Below, one piece after another: positions 31,301 to 44,300 of a stretch of 64,000 nt of DNA (positions within the stretch are counted from its first letter, which is position 1; each line of letters opens with the position of its first letter). Under the pieces are notes generated by a model. It had not been told where the DNA came from. It saw only the letters and a list, made by a program, of their open reading frames with translations, and ran no database searches. The position numbers and the translations under genes were made by a program. The stretch comes from Aptenodytes patagonicus (Eukaryota; Chordata; Aves; Sphenisciformes; Spheniscidae): NCBI RefSeq assembly GCF_965638725.1, contig NC_134963.1, positions 15,528,501-15,592,500 of the forward strand, read 5' to 3'.

Positions 31301-34300
31301 CAGGGACAGAGAGGCTGGGTAGAAAGCAACAACCCTAGAAATCCCAGGTCTTGTGCATCTTTGGAGGCAGCAGGGACCAAGTAGTTACGAAGGTCTGGAA
31401 ATTCCTCTGGGTATAGCGACGGCTATCTTCTGTAAGAGACGATCTACCCCAAGATCAAGGGATTCACGGGCAGGACAAGCAAAATGGGGCAAGTGAAGTG
31501 TACGGGGGGTAGGAAGGTTACAGCTGTCAGTGAGCACCGCTGCAAGGCTAAGGGCAGCCAAGCTGATGCATGGAGCGAACAGAAAGCAACAAGCCCAGAC
31601 AAGCACCAGAAGGAAGATCCTGCCCAGACCAAACACAGAGAGGACAGGAGCAAACAGAAAAAGAACAGAAGAGAGATTTGGCACCTGCCCAAATGTCATC
31701 CAATTAAGCCTGCGGCACAGTCAGGTGAGCAAGGAAACAGCAGGCACCGGCAGGCACCCGAATCTGAATGAATGCCGCGAGGAGGAGCTAATTCCACCCT
31801 CTCACTGGCAGAGATGTGCAGACAGGGCAGGCGGAGGATGGGGAAGCTGTCAACAGATGAGACCCGGCTCCTGCCACTGAACTCTGGGCATTAATAACTC
31901 AGCACCGCAGTGGCACTGTCCTTCCAGGCACGTCTGTGAACTCTGCAGAGAGCACAAGAGTACCCTCTGCTTGCCTTCCCCAGGGAAGCAGCCACAGGCA
32001 GCAAGGCCTGGCTTGTCCCCCGGGCACATGGGGAGACACGTGCACGCATCTCTGATGCGGGCACGCAAGACCGGATCCATACGCGTGTCTGTAGCGTGTG
32101 CTAAGAGCAGGCGCGCAGCGCTGGCAGGCCGAGTGTTAAATGATAGCTCAGGGGCTCCCATCGAGTTGGGACCTCTGATCGCCTGCGCCTTCTCCTATCC
32201 CACTCAAACCCATCTTGTGGGATCCCCCCTCTGCATCGTGTGGGCCAGAAGCAGCAGCCAGCCCTCACAGGGGTGCTCCCCAGCCACCAGTACCTGTTAT
32301 TCTGAGCCGCGCTCAGTCTCTTTGCTCTCTTCTCCAGCCAGTCCTCAATGGTGCCAGGCAGGACATCTGCTCCCTCCTGCCGCAGCTCCTTCGATCTCTG
32401 CTCCCCTGGTTGAGAGAGAGAGGGTTATCAGACACTCGCGCTGCAGTCCTTTCACTCCATTAAACCCGCTGCTCATTACCCTGTACAGGTTCTTACGGTG
32501 GAGAGTTTGCAATTTGCCTGTGGCGGCCCCTCCTCTTCCTCCTCCTCCTCCTCCACTGTCCACCTGCCATCTGATGCTTGGCCTCCTCACTGGTGACAGC
32601 TCCAGCCAGCCGGAGCTGGGAACAAGAACTAAGCCAGCCAGCACGGCGGCAGTTCGGGCACTTAACTGAGGGAAGTCTGACATCTCCCCCTGGGGTAGAT
32701 CGTCCTCATCCTCGCCTGAAACAGCCTCTGCTGGCCCTGAGCCGTTTCCAAAGACGTGTCCCTCCAACTGGCAGGAGGGACTTTGCCACCTCTGCCCAGT
32801 TAGGTGGGAGCGACAGGGATGTCTGTCCGGATCGATGCAGACTTGGCAGGCCACGAGAGTCTGAAAGGTTCAGAGTGCGCGTACAACCAGGAGACGGGAT
32901 TTCAGAGATGCTGTCAGGTCTGTTTAAGGCGCACGCTGCGTGATGCATCCCCAGCCCCTGCAGAGACAGGGTGGGAGGCTGTCGCCCAGCCCTGCTCAGC
33001 CTAGGTGCAAAATCAGAGCAGAGCATGGCAGAGGGAGGGAGGGGAACAAGTTCCTGCATTTTCTCATGCAAGTTAGGAACGAGCAGGGAAACCTCTGCTG
33101 TCTACCAAGAGACAGGGCAGCCCGAGGTCCTTTCGAGCTTTCAATCCCTCCATCACCCCGGGGGGGTTGCGTGGGGCAGATGCCCGCAGGCACCCCATCC
33201 TGCAGCACCGTCCTCTCTGGGCAGAAGGGCACAGAGCCAGCGGGGCAGCCCAGCGCTCACCAGTCCCTCCCACTGGGCAGAAATCCGCAGCTGCCCAGTT
33301 AGCAAAGCTCCCCAGTCCCCCCTCGGCACCGGTGGCAAAGCAGGAAGGGATGCTAGCAGAGAACAGGGTCTAGCACGAGTCCTTGACACAAAGGACACAG
33401 TCATGCTCCTGACAGCGCATCAGGCAGAGCAGGCTGAGGAGATGCTCAGAGCTATTAGATTTCCAGCCTAGTGGAAAGTTCCCACCTAACAGAAAAGGGA
33501 ATGTGATACTTTGAAAAACAAACACTGATATTAATGAAAAGGAAGCTGAGGCAGCCGTGTGTCATTTCTTTTTGCCCTGCTCATCAAGCCCTCCGGGGAC
33601 AAGCGCTTTGGGGGAACCCTGATCCCATTTAGAGATCAACCCGCCAGCGGTCCCACCCCGGCAGCAGCCACCTGCAGCCGTGCCCACCAGGAGCCTCCTC
33701 CACACCTACCCGCCATATGTCACACGTTTAAGGAAAATATTATACGTTTCCAGACAGGGTGTGAAATTAATATTGCTTGGGCAGAGTGAAGGATCACTTC
33801 ATCCTAGTGGTGGCAACCAATTATTCATCTGCCTGTTGAATATTAATAAGGATGGCAGAAATGCGCTACACAATGAGCAGCCGGAGATGGATAATTTGTC
33901 ATCCAGCCCTTTCATCTGCTGCTGCTGGGAGGGGTGACGATGTGCTCACTGCCACCACAAAGAAAGCCTGCTGTGGTCCTGATGTCGAGGTGCTGCTCTG
34001 CACCCCAGCGATAAGGATACGGTTGGAGACAGGACTGTTCAAGTCTCCTACAGTTGCTCCCAAGGAGGAAAGCCCCAGCAGAGCTATTTGGGGTCAACCC
34101 AACAGCCTGGCCAGGTGAGGGCACTGGGGAGGCAAGAAGCTCAGTCTGGTGAGCTGGGCACCGCTCAGACTCAGGATTATCTGAATTCAGCTCCCAGGTT
34201 AGACTTTTCCAGCAACGTTGGCCACGGCCACTTTATTGCCCTTTGTTCCAGGTTTCTCCATCTAGTGAGCGCCTGGGCACATCCCACCTCAGCAAGGGGA

Positions 34301-37300
34301 CAAGCAGTGGTTGTGAGAGGTTTCGACAAGGCAGGGAAGAAAAACACAGAGAGAAACCTCTCCCACCTCTGCCTACCACCGAAATTTCCTTTCCATCCCA
34401 CTCCAAGCCCCAAGACAGAACAGACCAAAAACTGCCAAAGCCTCTCTGTTTAGAGCAGGGAGCCCCAAGGCCACTGCCCCAAAGCGCCACACCAGGAACT
34501 GGTGGGAGCCCACAGACTCGAGCAGCCACAACTCCCTGTCTCATCCAGAAAAGCTCACTGGCTGCAGTGGAACGACTCCAGACTCACGCTGGCCTAAATG
34601 AGGCCCCAGGTGTCCAGATCACAAAGACATCCAGCTGGCTCCCCATTCGCGCAGCTCCACGAGTTACTGCTCCAAAGCACTCCAGCCCTCAAGCTGAGAA
34701 GTGAGGCAGCAGGTACGGGCAACTGTCTGGCTCCGTCCACCTTGACACATGCCCATCAAAAAGGCAAATCTTTCGTCTCATCTTCCTCTGAAGCACACAC
34801 GTTCCATCCAGGGACCACCAGAGCCACCATGAGATTGGAAATACCCCCTGAATGTCGACAGGTATTCCAAGATGTAACTCTGGAACACAATTACCAGCCC
34901 TTACTCCTCATACGTGGTCGTGCAGCCAGCCAGACTGCAGCGGCAAGACAGGTGTGAAGGTGCTTCCCCCCCTCCTTCTCACTGGGGTGTTTGCTTCAAA
35001 GTCTAATTACAGCCAATTAAAAGAGCATCTGTAGTCATGAAGTGCCTCTCTAATGATGCCAGAGTGGGAGTCCAGATTTATCTTCTCTCCCCATGCAACT
35101 TATAGCATGAGTTTTCTTCCCGAACAAGGCACCACCGTATGCAAGATGAAACCACCGGTACCGAGCAGGTCACCCAGCAAAGAGATTTACATGTAATCCT
35201 TCAGCTCCCTCCCTGGGCCAGAAGATGTGGCAGCCCAGTCTCCTCCAGAGCACAGGAACAGCGGCAGACTGCGGCCGAGAGATGAGGTGGATGAGGCCCT
35301 GCGATATGAGCAGCTTAAGAAGTTACCGCCCCGCAGCCAAGAAGTGGCAGCCGACTGCGAGAGCGCTCCTTCTCCTGCTCATCGCGAAGTTAAACTGGTT
35401 GACTACAGCCACCCCCAGCAGGGTCACTCATATTCTTTCAATCACACGGATATATTGCAAACACTCACCCAACTGTGCCCTTACTCTCCCCTCGCAGCTC
35501 CGGCTAGCTGGAGCTCACCACAGAGGCTGGGTTGTGTCAATACTACAGCAGAAGTGACGCAGATTAGCGGGGAGCCAATAACTTTAAGCAAGAAGATGGC
35601 AATTTGACAGTGACTTTTCCTGACATGACTGTACTTAAAATGACAGCCTGGAAGCGCCTCGCTGATGAATGATGCAGCAGATGCAGAAGGCTAATGCTTT
35701 GATGCGGTAACAGCTGGGAATATGCCTCCCTCCCTGCTGAAGGTGGAAACTGTTGCTTCTTGATGACTATATTCTATGGGGTGCAGAAGTGCTGAAGCCA
35801 AACTAGGACACGCTCTAAGCTGTTATAGAACAGCGAATCGTCCAGAAATTTTCCTACTTAACCCACAAGACTAACACAAACAACAGGGTGAATTCCCTGC
35901 ATTAAAAAGGCCAAATGCGAAGAATAACGTAATGTTTCCTTTGGCTGTAATAAAAATGCATCATTAGCAAGGGGAGCTCACTGACACAGAGCTACCAACA
36001 CCAAACGCTTAACAGGGATTCAGGGACAGGTTCAATATTTACATGACAAAGAAAGTGCCAACACGGTTTAGCAGTGTTAAAAGAAGTCAGAAAAGGCTTT
36101 GCTGTGGTTCAGGATGCAAGCCCACCCCTGAACAAGGGTTAGTGCGCTACACCACTTCACTACAGGATTTCTTTGCACCTTTTTCTGAAGCATCTGCCCC
36201 TGGACAAGGGGAGAGACAGGTTCAACGCAGTCTGACAGCTCCTCTGCTTCTACGTCCATGCACCAGAGCTGAGGAAAGCGGAGTTAAGCAGCACTGCGGA
36301 CCCACCAAGAGACCGTCCACTTTTACCCCACCAGAGGCAGAGCGTGGTCATCTCCAGCACGGTCACACAAGGCTCTGCACAAAATGGTGAGAGGGCTCTG
36401 GAGCTTCCAGGCTCTCAGCTCGTCTCAAATCCCCGACCACCCCAGGCTGCGAGCCTGTCAAAATCTCCCAGACGCTGCGGGTTCAGACGGGAAATCCCTG
36501 AGGACACTGACAATTCAGTGAGAGGCAGCCTGATCCAGACCACTGCTCTAACCTGTACTGTATCATCTCACTGGCTGTGGCCTGCGATGCCTCGTAGCAC
36601 AGAAACACCAGGACTAGGTGCTAATGCACACAGGGACATTACTGACGGCGGCGCCTGACGGACATGCTACAAGGATCGGGTCTCCTGTGTGACTAATGCA
36701 ACCTGCAGTCCAACCTGCCATCACACAAGCTTGCCTTAAACTCTGCCCTACGCCTCACCACCTGAGACACCGATGCTTCAGTAGCCTAAGGAGTGGTGAA
36801 ATGTCCCCATGACACACCGAACAGCGGCTTGGCTTTTGCAGCTGTTCCTTCCATCCAGTCTACCATGTTATGGGCTGCACCTCTTCTCCACCACGTCCTG
36901 CTGAGCTCTTCCCTCCATCAAATCCCTCCAAGCTCTCCGCGGGCTCAACTGATCAGATTTAGAGGTCTGTGTGATGCTCAGCCTGCTCGCTCGGCTCAGA
37001 CGGGATTTCCATGGAGCAACACCGCAAGAGAGATGAGCAGGATTTAACTCTACAACCAGGCATTCGTGTTAGAGCAGCACAGCCAAGGACAAGGCACCCT
37101 GCCATCCCCTGGCCATTGCTCCTTGAAGTCTAATTGTTTAATTAAATGTTTGACTTGGTAATACAAATGCAAGGTTTCCAAGTAATCTCCCAGGAATCAG
37201 CTCTCTCACTAGCCAGTTCTCCACTTACACCAGACCCATTTGACAGAAGTCAATATTCAATAACAAGTGTAATTGGCAACGAAACCTGCCCAAGCGCAGA

Positions 37301-40300
37301 GGAGCTTGCCAGCCTTCTCCTGCAGCTCCGCTCTGCTCCGAAGAGCTTTCACTCCCCCTGCAATAAACAGCCTTCAGTGACTGGAAATGCTACAGGTTCC
37401 TGCAAATAGGCTGACATCTTATGCCACCTCCCGGGAGCCCAGCACTTAAACCCCGCAGCAGAGAAGGGTCAGGGAGAGGTTCTGGGCTAGCAGCGGGAAG
37501 AGGAGCGCGACTGCCAGCCCGGCAGTGCCGCTCCGAGAAGGGCTGGCTGGAGCGCTCCGTCTCCCGCGCAGCCCGACGAGATGGGTTTTATTGACTGCCA
37601 GTGTTGTTCAGCGATTGATTCACAGAGTCGCCTCGGGGACTCGCAGACTGACTCAGCAACGGCGAGGACTGGAATAGCTCTGTAGTGCCTGCCTTCCTCC
37701 TGCTCCCCCAGGTTCACCAGAGCCCAGCCTCCCCAAATCTGATCCCTCAGAAGGCCAGGAGAGAGTCTCTACCCCACGCACCCCCCAGATCTCTCATGTA
37801 TGCATGCACGTACACACACAGACACACTTTCAACACTTAAGCCTGTTTTTGCCAGACTATTGGCAAAACAACAGTTGGCTTCAGCTAGCAGTGTGGGCAC
37901 AAGATTTGCTCAGAAGTTGGGCTGCATTAGGAAAAGCATTGCCAGCAGGTCGAGGAAGAGATCCTTCCTCTCTGCTCTGCACTGGTGAGGCCACGTCTGG
38001 GTGCTGTGTCCAGCGCTGGGCTCCCCAGTACCACAGAGACAGGGACACGCTGGATGGAACCCAGCAAAGGCAAGAGCCAATGGGCACAAACCAAAACACA
38101 GGAATTTCCATTTAAATGTTAAAAAAAACCCAACACATTTTTATTGCAAACGTGGTCAAACACTGGAACAGGTTGCCCACAGAGGCTGTAGAGTCTCCAG
38201 CCTTGGAGATACTCAAAACACAACTGAACGCGGTCCTGAGCAACCTGCTGTAGTTTACCCTGCTTTCAGCAAGGTAGGGTTGGGACTAGACGATCTCCAG
38301 TGGAGACCTCAACCATTCCGTAAGTTCTCACCAACGCCTCACTCACATTTTCTCTAACCACCAAGGTAATGAATCCTATAGAGAAAACAGAGCTGCCACC
38401 CCTTTTAGGGCAAGGAGGTGGTACTCCCAGAATGAAAAAGTTCAAAAGTGCTCCGAGGACTCGGAGCAGGGGAGCAGCTGCCATTCATCCTCTGCCCGAA
38501 CTTCAGTTCCACCCAAAGCCACGTGAGCAGAGGCCATTTCTGGATCCAAGACCCCATGTCCTCTCCTCAGGACAACCCAACTGACAGCAGGCTAGCTCCT
38601 CCCAGGAGTGGAAGCAGCAGCTCCCTGGTAATAGCAGAGAGGTGGGGGGAAATCAAATCTATAAATTTAAGGGGAAGTGATGTACCAGTGCCCTCTGCTG
38701 CTGACAGTTTTTATTCCCTGTCTGAACAAAACCCCGAGGGCTCAGAAAGCCCACTCTCTGCTTCAGATGCTTGCTGCTAAGTAGTAACAGCATTGCTCAA
38801 CTCTAGGTTTGTGTCTGTGCCAGCAGATCAAGAGCAGAAAGCATATGAAAAACTGCAGCGCTTACAGCCACGCTACAGGCTCACATAGCACTGGGAGGCA
38901 GGCGGGAGGGATCCACGCTCGGCTTGCTGTGTACAGGCAGCACAGGACCGCAGGCTCTCGCTGCACAACCCCTCACGTGCCCCTTTGCAGCCCACACTCC
39001 CTGCAGCAACCCCCCCTCCTCAGAGGCCCCATGACATTTTCTTGTTCAAGGACTCACCTTGAACCTGGGCACTCAGCTTCTCCAGGTCCTGCTCTGTCAT
39101 GTGGGAAAATCTGCAGTTGGACCCAAAATCACACTGTCCTGGAACAAAAGCCATGGAGCTCCGTGAGAGCCGCACAGACAAGGTCCTCCCTTGTAAATGT
39201 GCATGCAAACCCAAGATCCATTACACGTGCATGCCAGACACACAGGCCCAAGCCCTTCACTCCCTCCAAGACAAACAGACATACCAGGGCTCTCCAGAAC
39301 AGCCTTGGGCTGGCTCATGGAGGAGCTGCCGGAGCTCAGACAATTATTTCTACCTCAGAAGAACTCACCTGTTTGCAGAAACTTCCGACAAGGTTTCTTT
39401 GTTTGCTCCTCTTGCAGGATAGCGGCAGCATCTAGGCGAGACAAAGGACAAAACAGGGTAAAGTCCTCTTGCACAGCAATACCCCGTCGTATCATGGTCC
39501 CAAAGAGGTCAGTTGCCTAGTGGGAAGCCATTTTACATGACAACTGTGAACTTAAGCCACAGACAAATTGACAGTTAACAGACCCTATTTGTACCCCTGG
39601 CTTCAGCTTTTCACTGGCCTGCAGATATCACCTTCTTTGCTTTCTGCTCCATGCTTTCTCCCCATGCCAGTAGGGGAAAAGAAGCATGACAGAAAAGCAA
39701 GGACTCTGCAGCACTTCTGTGCAGCAGAGAAAGACCAGGCAGACTCACAGAGCTCTCAGAAAAGCTCTGTGCGAGGCCTCACAGAACCCTGTGCCGATTC
39801 TCCAGTGGACACCACTGAAACGGTCCTTCACCTTCTGGAGACGTCCTGGGGAAAGCGAGCCCCAAAGACACAGCAGTTCCCATAGACTGTAAGAACTTGC
39901 ACTGGCTGATGCCAGGCCACAGAGTCTGGAGACAGGAGGAGATGAACGCCCTAATCAGGGATGGGATGAGGAATTTTATCAAATCGAAGGGAAATCAAGG
40001 GTTGCAGCCTGGTGAGAAGAAAAGTGCTAGGTAATCTGCATCACTAACCCAGCTAGAACTGTGCTGGGCTGGGGCTGCTGGTCCTCCACGCTTGAGAGCC
40101 TTTCCAACTTCCATGTATGGTTGCACCCAGAGCTCCGCAGCGTATTCCTCGCCTAGCTAGCCAGGAGACAAACGCAGCCTGAAACTCCTGATCCTGAGGA
40201 ACCAGAAGGAAGCAGAGGAACATACAAGCAACGGTTTCACAATCAGCTTAACCCAAACTAAGTCTTTGCTACTGCCAAAATACACAGTCCTGCTCTCGGG

Positions 40301-41307
40301 ACCCTGGACACACATTCCCACCATATTCCTCGGGCTGGTACTAAAACACAGGTAAGTGGGTGGTGAGCCAGGTCAGAGCGCTGAGCCGGGGGAGGACAGC
40401 CCTGTGAAACAGATAAAGGACACAGGGCTGCCCGCCAGCACATCCTGACACAGCCTCCAGCCCCAGAACTCCAATCCCCTCCTCTGCCAAAGCCCCAACG
40501 CATCTAGCCCTCCTCCTCTGCTCCCCGCCTTGGCTAAGATAGGTTTGAGCGTACCGTGCTTTGAGCTGCTTCCCCAACCCCCTCACCCTTCTGGGATCTC
40601 CAGTCAAGCAGTCGCATCCTCAGCCTCTCCCGCGGCCACCCTCAGAACCAACATCTCCGCCCAGTGCAGAGATCTGCTGCCAGCTCCCCGCCTGTTCACA
40701 CAACACGTGTGTACAGCCTGCCTTCCAGCCCGCTTTCTCCATCGACACGCATACACACCTATATTCCTTGCTCCTCACACGTCAGAGATCAACTCTGGTT
40801 TGCAGAAGGCACCTAACTCACCTTCAGAAACTATAACTCACTTTGTTCTCTCAGGTCTCCTGTCTCAGATTTGCCCGTGGTGCCAAGAGAGCTTTATCTG
40901 CAACTCCTGTTCTCAGAAATAACCTATCTCTTCCACCTCATCTCAAGTCCCAGCTGACGTCTACAGTTTCCCCTTCCCACATCCAGACACATGAGGGTTT
41001 TTGCCTCTGAGACCGCTTGACAGCAACAGTATCAAGTCCACAATTTACTGGCACAGACAATCTGAATATAAATCATCAGTGCTGATTTATTTTATCTATT
41101 CCCCCCCCCCCCCCCCCCCGACCTCACCCATCACCTCCCCGGTCCCAGAAAGGGAGTGGCAGACACTCGGTAGTACCCACCTCGGAATAAGTCGTACCAG
41201 ACTCTCTTAGCCCTGAGATGCTGCACTCCATTGAGGTGTTTCTTCCTGTTGTGAAGGTTGTCCTGAAAGGACCTGTCACAGTAGTCACAGAAGTATCTTT
41301 TCCCCAT
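28215..41307 (-). CDS. ZMAT5: ZMAT5, U11/U12 snRNP 20 kDa protein, complete coding sequence in five exons
   Basis: Coding exons on the minus strand, in order, are 41181-41307, 39369-39431, 39058-39138, 32294-32405 and 28215-28344. They total 513 bases, giving 170 residues plus stop, the length I know for human ZMAT5. Every junction is GT-AG and in phase. A U1C/matrin-type zinc finger uses C7, C10, H24 and H30. A CCCH finger follows with C57-x8-C66-x5-C72-x3-H76. The middle contains [12 protein letters not shown], and the C-terminus is proline-rich, ending in QWG. The protein is a subunit of the U11/U12 di-snRNP in the minor spliceosome and acts in the nucleus on U12-type introns. A non-coding first exon with donor at 46119-46118 likely lies in the promoter shared with UQCR10. 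Confidence 0.97.
28345..29815 (-). other. ZMAT5 intron 4, part right of the last exon
   Basis: No coding exon is recognised. Base composition drops toward AT compared with the left of the window. The open frames lack splice context and homology. Confidence 0.55.
29816..30038 (+). mobile_element. CR1 LINE 3' fragment (avian)
   Basis: Plus-strand CR1 3' end. It carries the CCCAGGGAAGTGG, GGTGTTGGGTCGACGGTTGG and CTCGATGATCTTAGAGGTC segments and terminates in ATTCTGTGATTCTAA. A short GAGGAAAAA triplication marks the 5' edge. It is the same CR1 type as the copy at 5785-6222 but in the opposite orientation. It lies inside ZMAT5 intron 4. Confidence 0.93.
30039..32293 (-). other. ZMAT5 intron 4, remainder
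   Basis: No exon, RNA gene or further clear mobile element is seen between the CR1 copy and ZMAT5 exon 4. A CTC triplet run lies near 32535-32553, just beyond that exon on the plus-strand side. Confidence 0.5.
32294..32405 (-). CDS. ZMAT5: ZMAT5 coding exon 4
   Basis: Reads [20 protein letters not shown] and continues [16 protein letters not shown]. The acceptor is CTCAACCAG and the donor GTACTG. The [12 protein letters not shown] core is identical or nearly so to human [12 protein letters not shown]. Confidence 0.95.
32406..39057 (-). other. ZMAT5 intron 3
   Basis: A 6.6-kb intron without a recognised exon apart from an old CR1 fragment. AT-rich patches near 33740-33860 and 37130-37275 might be conserved non-coding elements, though this cannot be tested here. 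A 126-codon open frame at 35227-35607 has no recognisable domain or flanking splice signals and is not called. Confidence 0.55.
37960..38322 (+). mobile_element. Old, internally deleted CR1 fragment
   Basis: The left part matches the avian CR1 segment CTCTGCACTGGTGAGGCCAC and the following CCAGTACC region. A large internal section of the consensus is missing, and similarity resumes at AATGGGCACAAACC. It then runs through GGAACAGGTTGCCC and GACTAGACGATCTCCAG and ends near CAACCATTCCGTAAG. It is much more diverged than the other two CR1 copies, so it is older. Confidence 0.85.
39058..39138 (-). CDS. ZMAT5: ZMAT5 coding exon 3 (CCCH finger, second half)
   Basis: Reads [20 protein letters not shown] and continues LSAQVQ. 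The acceptor is TTTTGTTCCAG and the donor GTGAGTC. It supplies C66, C72 and H76 of the CCCH finger. Confidence 0.97.
39139..39368 (-). other. ZMAT5 intron 2
   Basis: A short 230-base intron with consensus ends and nothing else recognised. Confidence 0.85.
39369..39431 (-). CDS. ZMAT5: ZMAT5 coding exon 2 (CCCH finger, first half)
   Basis: A 63-base exon reading [20 protein letters not shown]. The acceptor is TTTGTCTCGCCTAG and the donor GTGAGTTC. It contains C57 of the CCCH finger. Confidence 0.96.
39432..41180 (-). other. ZMAT5 intron 1 of the coding region
   Basis: No coding or RNA feature recognised. A C-run of about 19 bases lies at 41101-41119, shortly before the exon. Confidence 0.55.
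41181..41307 (-). CDS. ZMAT5: ZMAT5 coding exon 1 (U1C-like zinc finger)
   Basis: Starts [20 protein letters not shown] and continues [20 protein letters not shown]. The start ATG is at 41307-41305, the family's conserved N-terminus. The donor is GTGGGT. C7, C10, H24 and H30 form the matrin/U1C-type finger. Confidence 0.97.
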
Positions 41308-44300
41308 CTCTCTTCCGGCAGAGCAGCGTCAGCGTGGCCTGGCAACCATCAGCCCTCAGCGCCCAGCCATGCCTGCCCTGGCGACGGAGGAACCGAGATT
41401 TACAGCGCCTGCTTCCAAAGGAGAAGAACTCAAATCATTCAGGGTTGGCAGACAGAGAAAAGAGGTGAGACCCAATAGTACATATTCCTGTCCATCAGAG
41501 ACTGGTAAGGCAGCATCTGCTGCACGTACATGGGAGAGCAGGCTCCGATCTGCATTTCTTACCTCCGTTACCCAAAGCAACAATGTCTCTGCTGAAAGAA
41601 TTCTCCTTCCCTGAGTGTGCTGGAGTTCAGATCACACAAAGCAGAGATCCCAGAGAGCCAGCGGCTCCCAGCCACCACCTGCACCAGGGAAGCTGCAGCA
41701 GAAACCATCCGATGTGCAAACAGGAGGAGCTAGAGGTCCACGCCACAGACTCCACCCGGGGCCCCAGGACTTAAACCCCAGACAACCTCCACAAGCTGCC
41801 ATGCAAGAGGAAGGCAATTCCCCCATGTCCGTCTCTACAAGGTAAGGAAGAAACTCGGCAACTCCTCAAAGATGAAAAAAAAAAAGCTGACCTCACCTGT
41901 ACTGCAAGTGGGAAGCTGCATTACAAACACGGAAGGACATAACATTTCGTTCAGGTCACCTAGCCACCTCTTTACTCCGGTACATCGAGGACTGCTCTCC
42001 TCATCCTCCCCAGCCTATGGCAGCAAGATGTGTCTGCTTCGACGAGCACAGCACTTGCAATAACTAAGATCACAACAGCCTTACAGCCAGGAGGAAAGAA
42101 CCCCCAACTCCACGGCCACTGAGAGCAACCTGGAGACCCCCGGCCCTTCTCCTCCCGCAGGGGAGAGGGGCTCATCACGCATGTATTTGTAGTCCGGAGC
42201 CTCTGCTGTGGAGTATCGAGAAGTAACAGGACAGAATTTGGGTGCTCTCATCCGTGCTGGGCCTGGAGCAGCCCAGACCCTGGTAGGGCAGATGGGGTTT
42301 GTGATTAAGTGCAGCCCTGTCCCCATCGGCTGTCCTTGCTGGAGGTGCAACAGATACCCAGCAGGAGCTGTAAGTTCTCTCCCGAGTGAAATAAAGGTAC
42401 CTGATAAATGCCAAAGATGGATGGACTGCGAGATAAACTCCAAAAGCAATTCTCTCCAGTTTTTGACACCTTGACAGCCAAATGCGTTTAAAAAATGGCA
42501 CGGAGACCAGCGCAAGAAATAAAGATTTTATAAATAAAACAGGGTCAGAATCAATCACAGCCTCCCTAACGATTCCTCAGAATCAGCGGGAAGAGCAGCA
42601 GCAACAGGCAATCCCTCAGAGCCGAGCACGCCGAGCTCAGGCAGCTCTGCCAAGCCCTCCTGCCAGCCGTCCAACCTGGCATCTCACGAGCAACTGCGCC
42701 AAACCCCCTTCCTTCCCCCACTCCCGAGAACTGCCGCTTCAAAATCAAGTCCCCTGGAAATCTCTCGGGCCTCACACCACAAGTTAAAACGCAGTCTCCT
42801 CCATCTGCATCCAGTTGCATTCAATGGAAAGGTCTTCCGATTTTTTTGAATCGCCTTGCAAACCTTCACACTGAAGGTAAAATGTTGAGAGACTCAACTG
42901 AACTTGAAATCTCTTTGTTTTAAGGCCCCTTCCTTGTTCTCCAGGTGAAATACCGCGTTGGGAGGTGGTGCTGCTCAGCCAGCCATCTCTCCCCGATGCC
43001 ACCGCACGCTGCTTCACCCGCAAACGCAGTCAGACCTGGCTCCTGCTTGGAGGGTGTCACTCGGCTCTGGAGGGCTTGAGGTCTGAAATTGTCCTACTCC
43101 AGCCCAAGAAACCAAAACCAAGTGCTGCCTAATGAACATTAAGCCGTAATTTTCCCCCATCCTTTACTAGATCATCCCAGAGTTTGGCAGCCAGCTTTGC
43201 TGCACTGTGGTGGGGCTGCTGGAATCCAGAGGGAACGCTCCTACCCTCAGCGTCTGGCCCACCGGCAGGCTCTGCTGTGGCTTTTAAGTATTGAAAAATC
43301 CCCCTTCCGCATCTTACGCCACAGTCTCCCAAAGTTCCTGGTAACATAAAAGCTTCCTGCTTCAGCTGCTGGCTCCTGCGCTCCACCTCTGCAGAAGCGG
43401 CTGCTGTGAACGGGGAAAACAAATGAGATTCTGCAGCGGTCCCACACAAGTTTCCACAGATCTCAATGGGAATTCTGCCTGCGGAAGCCCAGCAGCAGCC
43501 AGCCTTTGAAATCGTATGTCAGACTTTTCCTTTCATCACCCCAACACCAATAATTGCAGAAGCTCGTTCCCCCTCCTTCCCCAACAACGAGGGCAGAAAG
43601 CTCCCACAGATTTCAGGCAGCCAGATCCCACACCCCAGAAGTGCCGGCTCCCAAATTCACCTAGCAATTCCCATTGCAGGGGATGAACGGAATAAAAAAA
43701 GCAATTAGAGGAGCATCAGATTCTCCCAGAGACTGCCCCCTCCAAAGACTACGCTGAACACTGATTTCCATCTTTTTAAGAATTCAGTTGCGTGGATTAT
43801 CTTGGCTGGATTCTGACAACTCTCTGCAGCATCAGCACCCACAGCGCTTTGCGCTGAACTAGGACGTAGGAATAAAAGCTGCTCCTGAGCAACGCTGGCT
43901 AACCTATTTCCATTTTCCCAAATGGCTCAAACACTAAACAAAGAGCATTATTCAGCTGAAAACAGAGATGTTTTCTAATTAAATCCACCTTAGTAATCAT
44001 GAAATAAAGTAAACGGAGCTGCTTTATAAAGAACTGCTTCAGCTTGGCCATTTCCTCTTAACATTTCTAGACCCTAATTTGCAATTGAATTCAGGCGAAC
44101 GGACCCCTGGACCCACGGGCAGCCGTAAATGATTTCAGACAGGCTTTGTACCAGCTTAAAAGTCTTTCTGCATAAACCCAAATACAAAAAAAACCCCAGA
44201 GCTTTGTCTTGTATCTCGATGCTTAAAAGTAGTAACAAAAAAATCCTCCGCTGTAAGCCTCTGGAGCAACGTTTTGTAAGAAATAGCATGTTCTAAGACA

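Noticed and set aside
35227-35607. A 126-codon open frame starting [20 protein letters not shown]
   Set aside because: It lies in ZMAT5 intron 3, antisense to the gene, with no recognisable domain, promoter or splice sites. Its length is plausible by chance in this composition.
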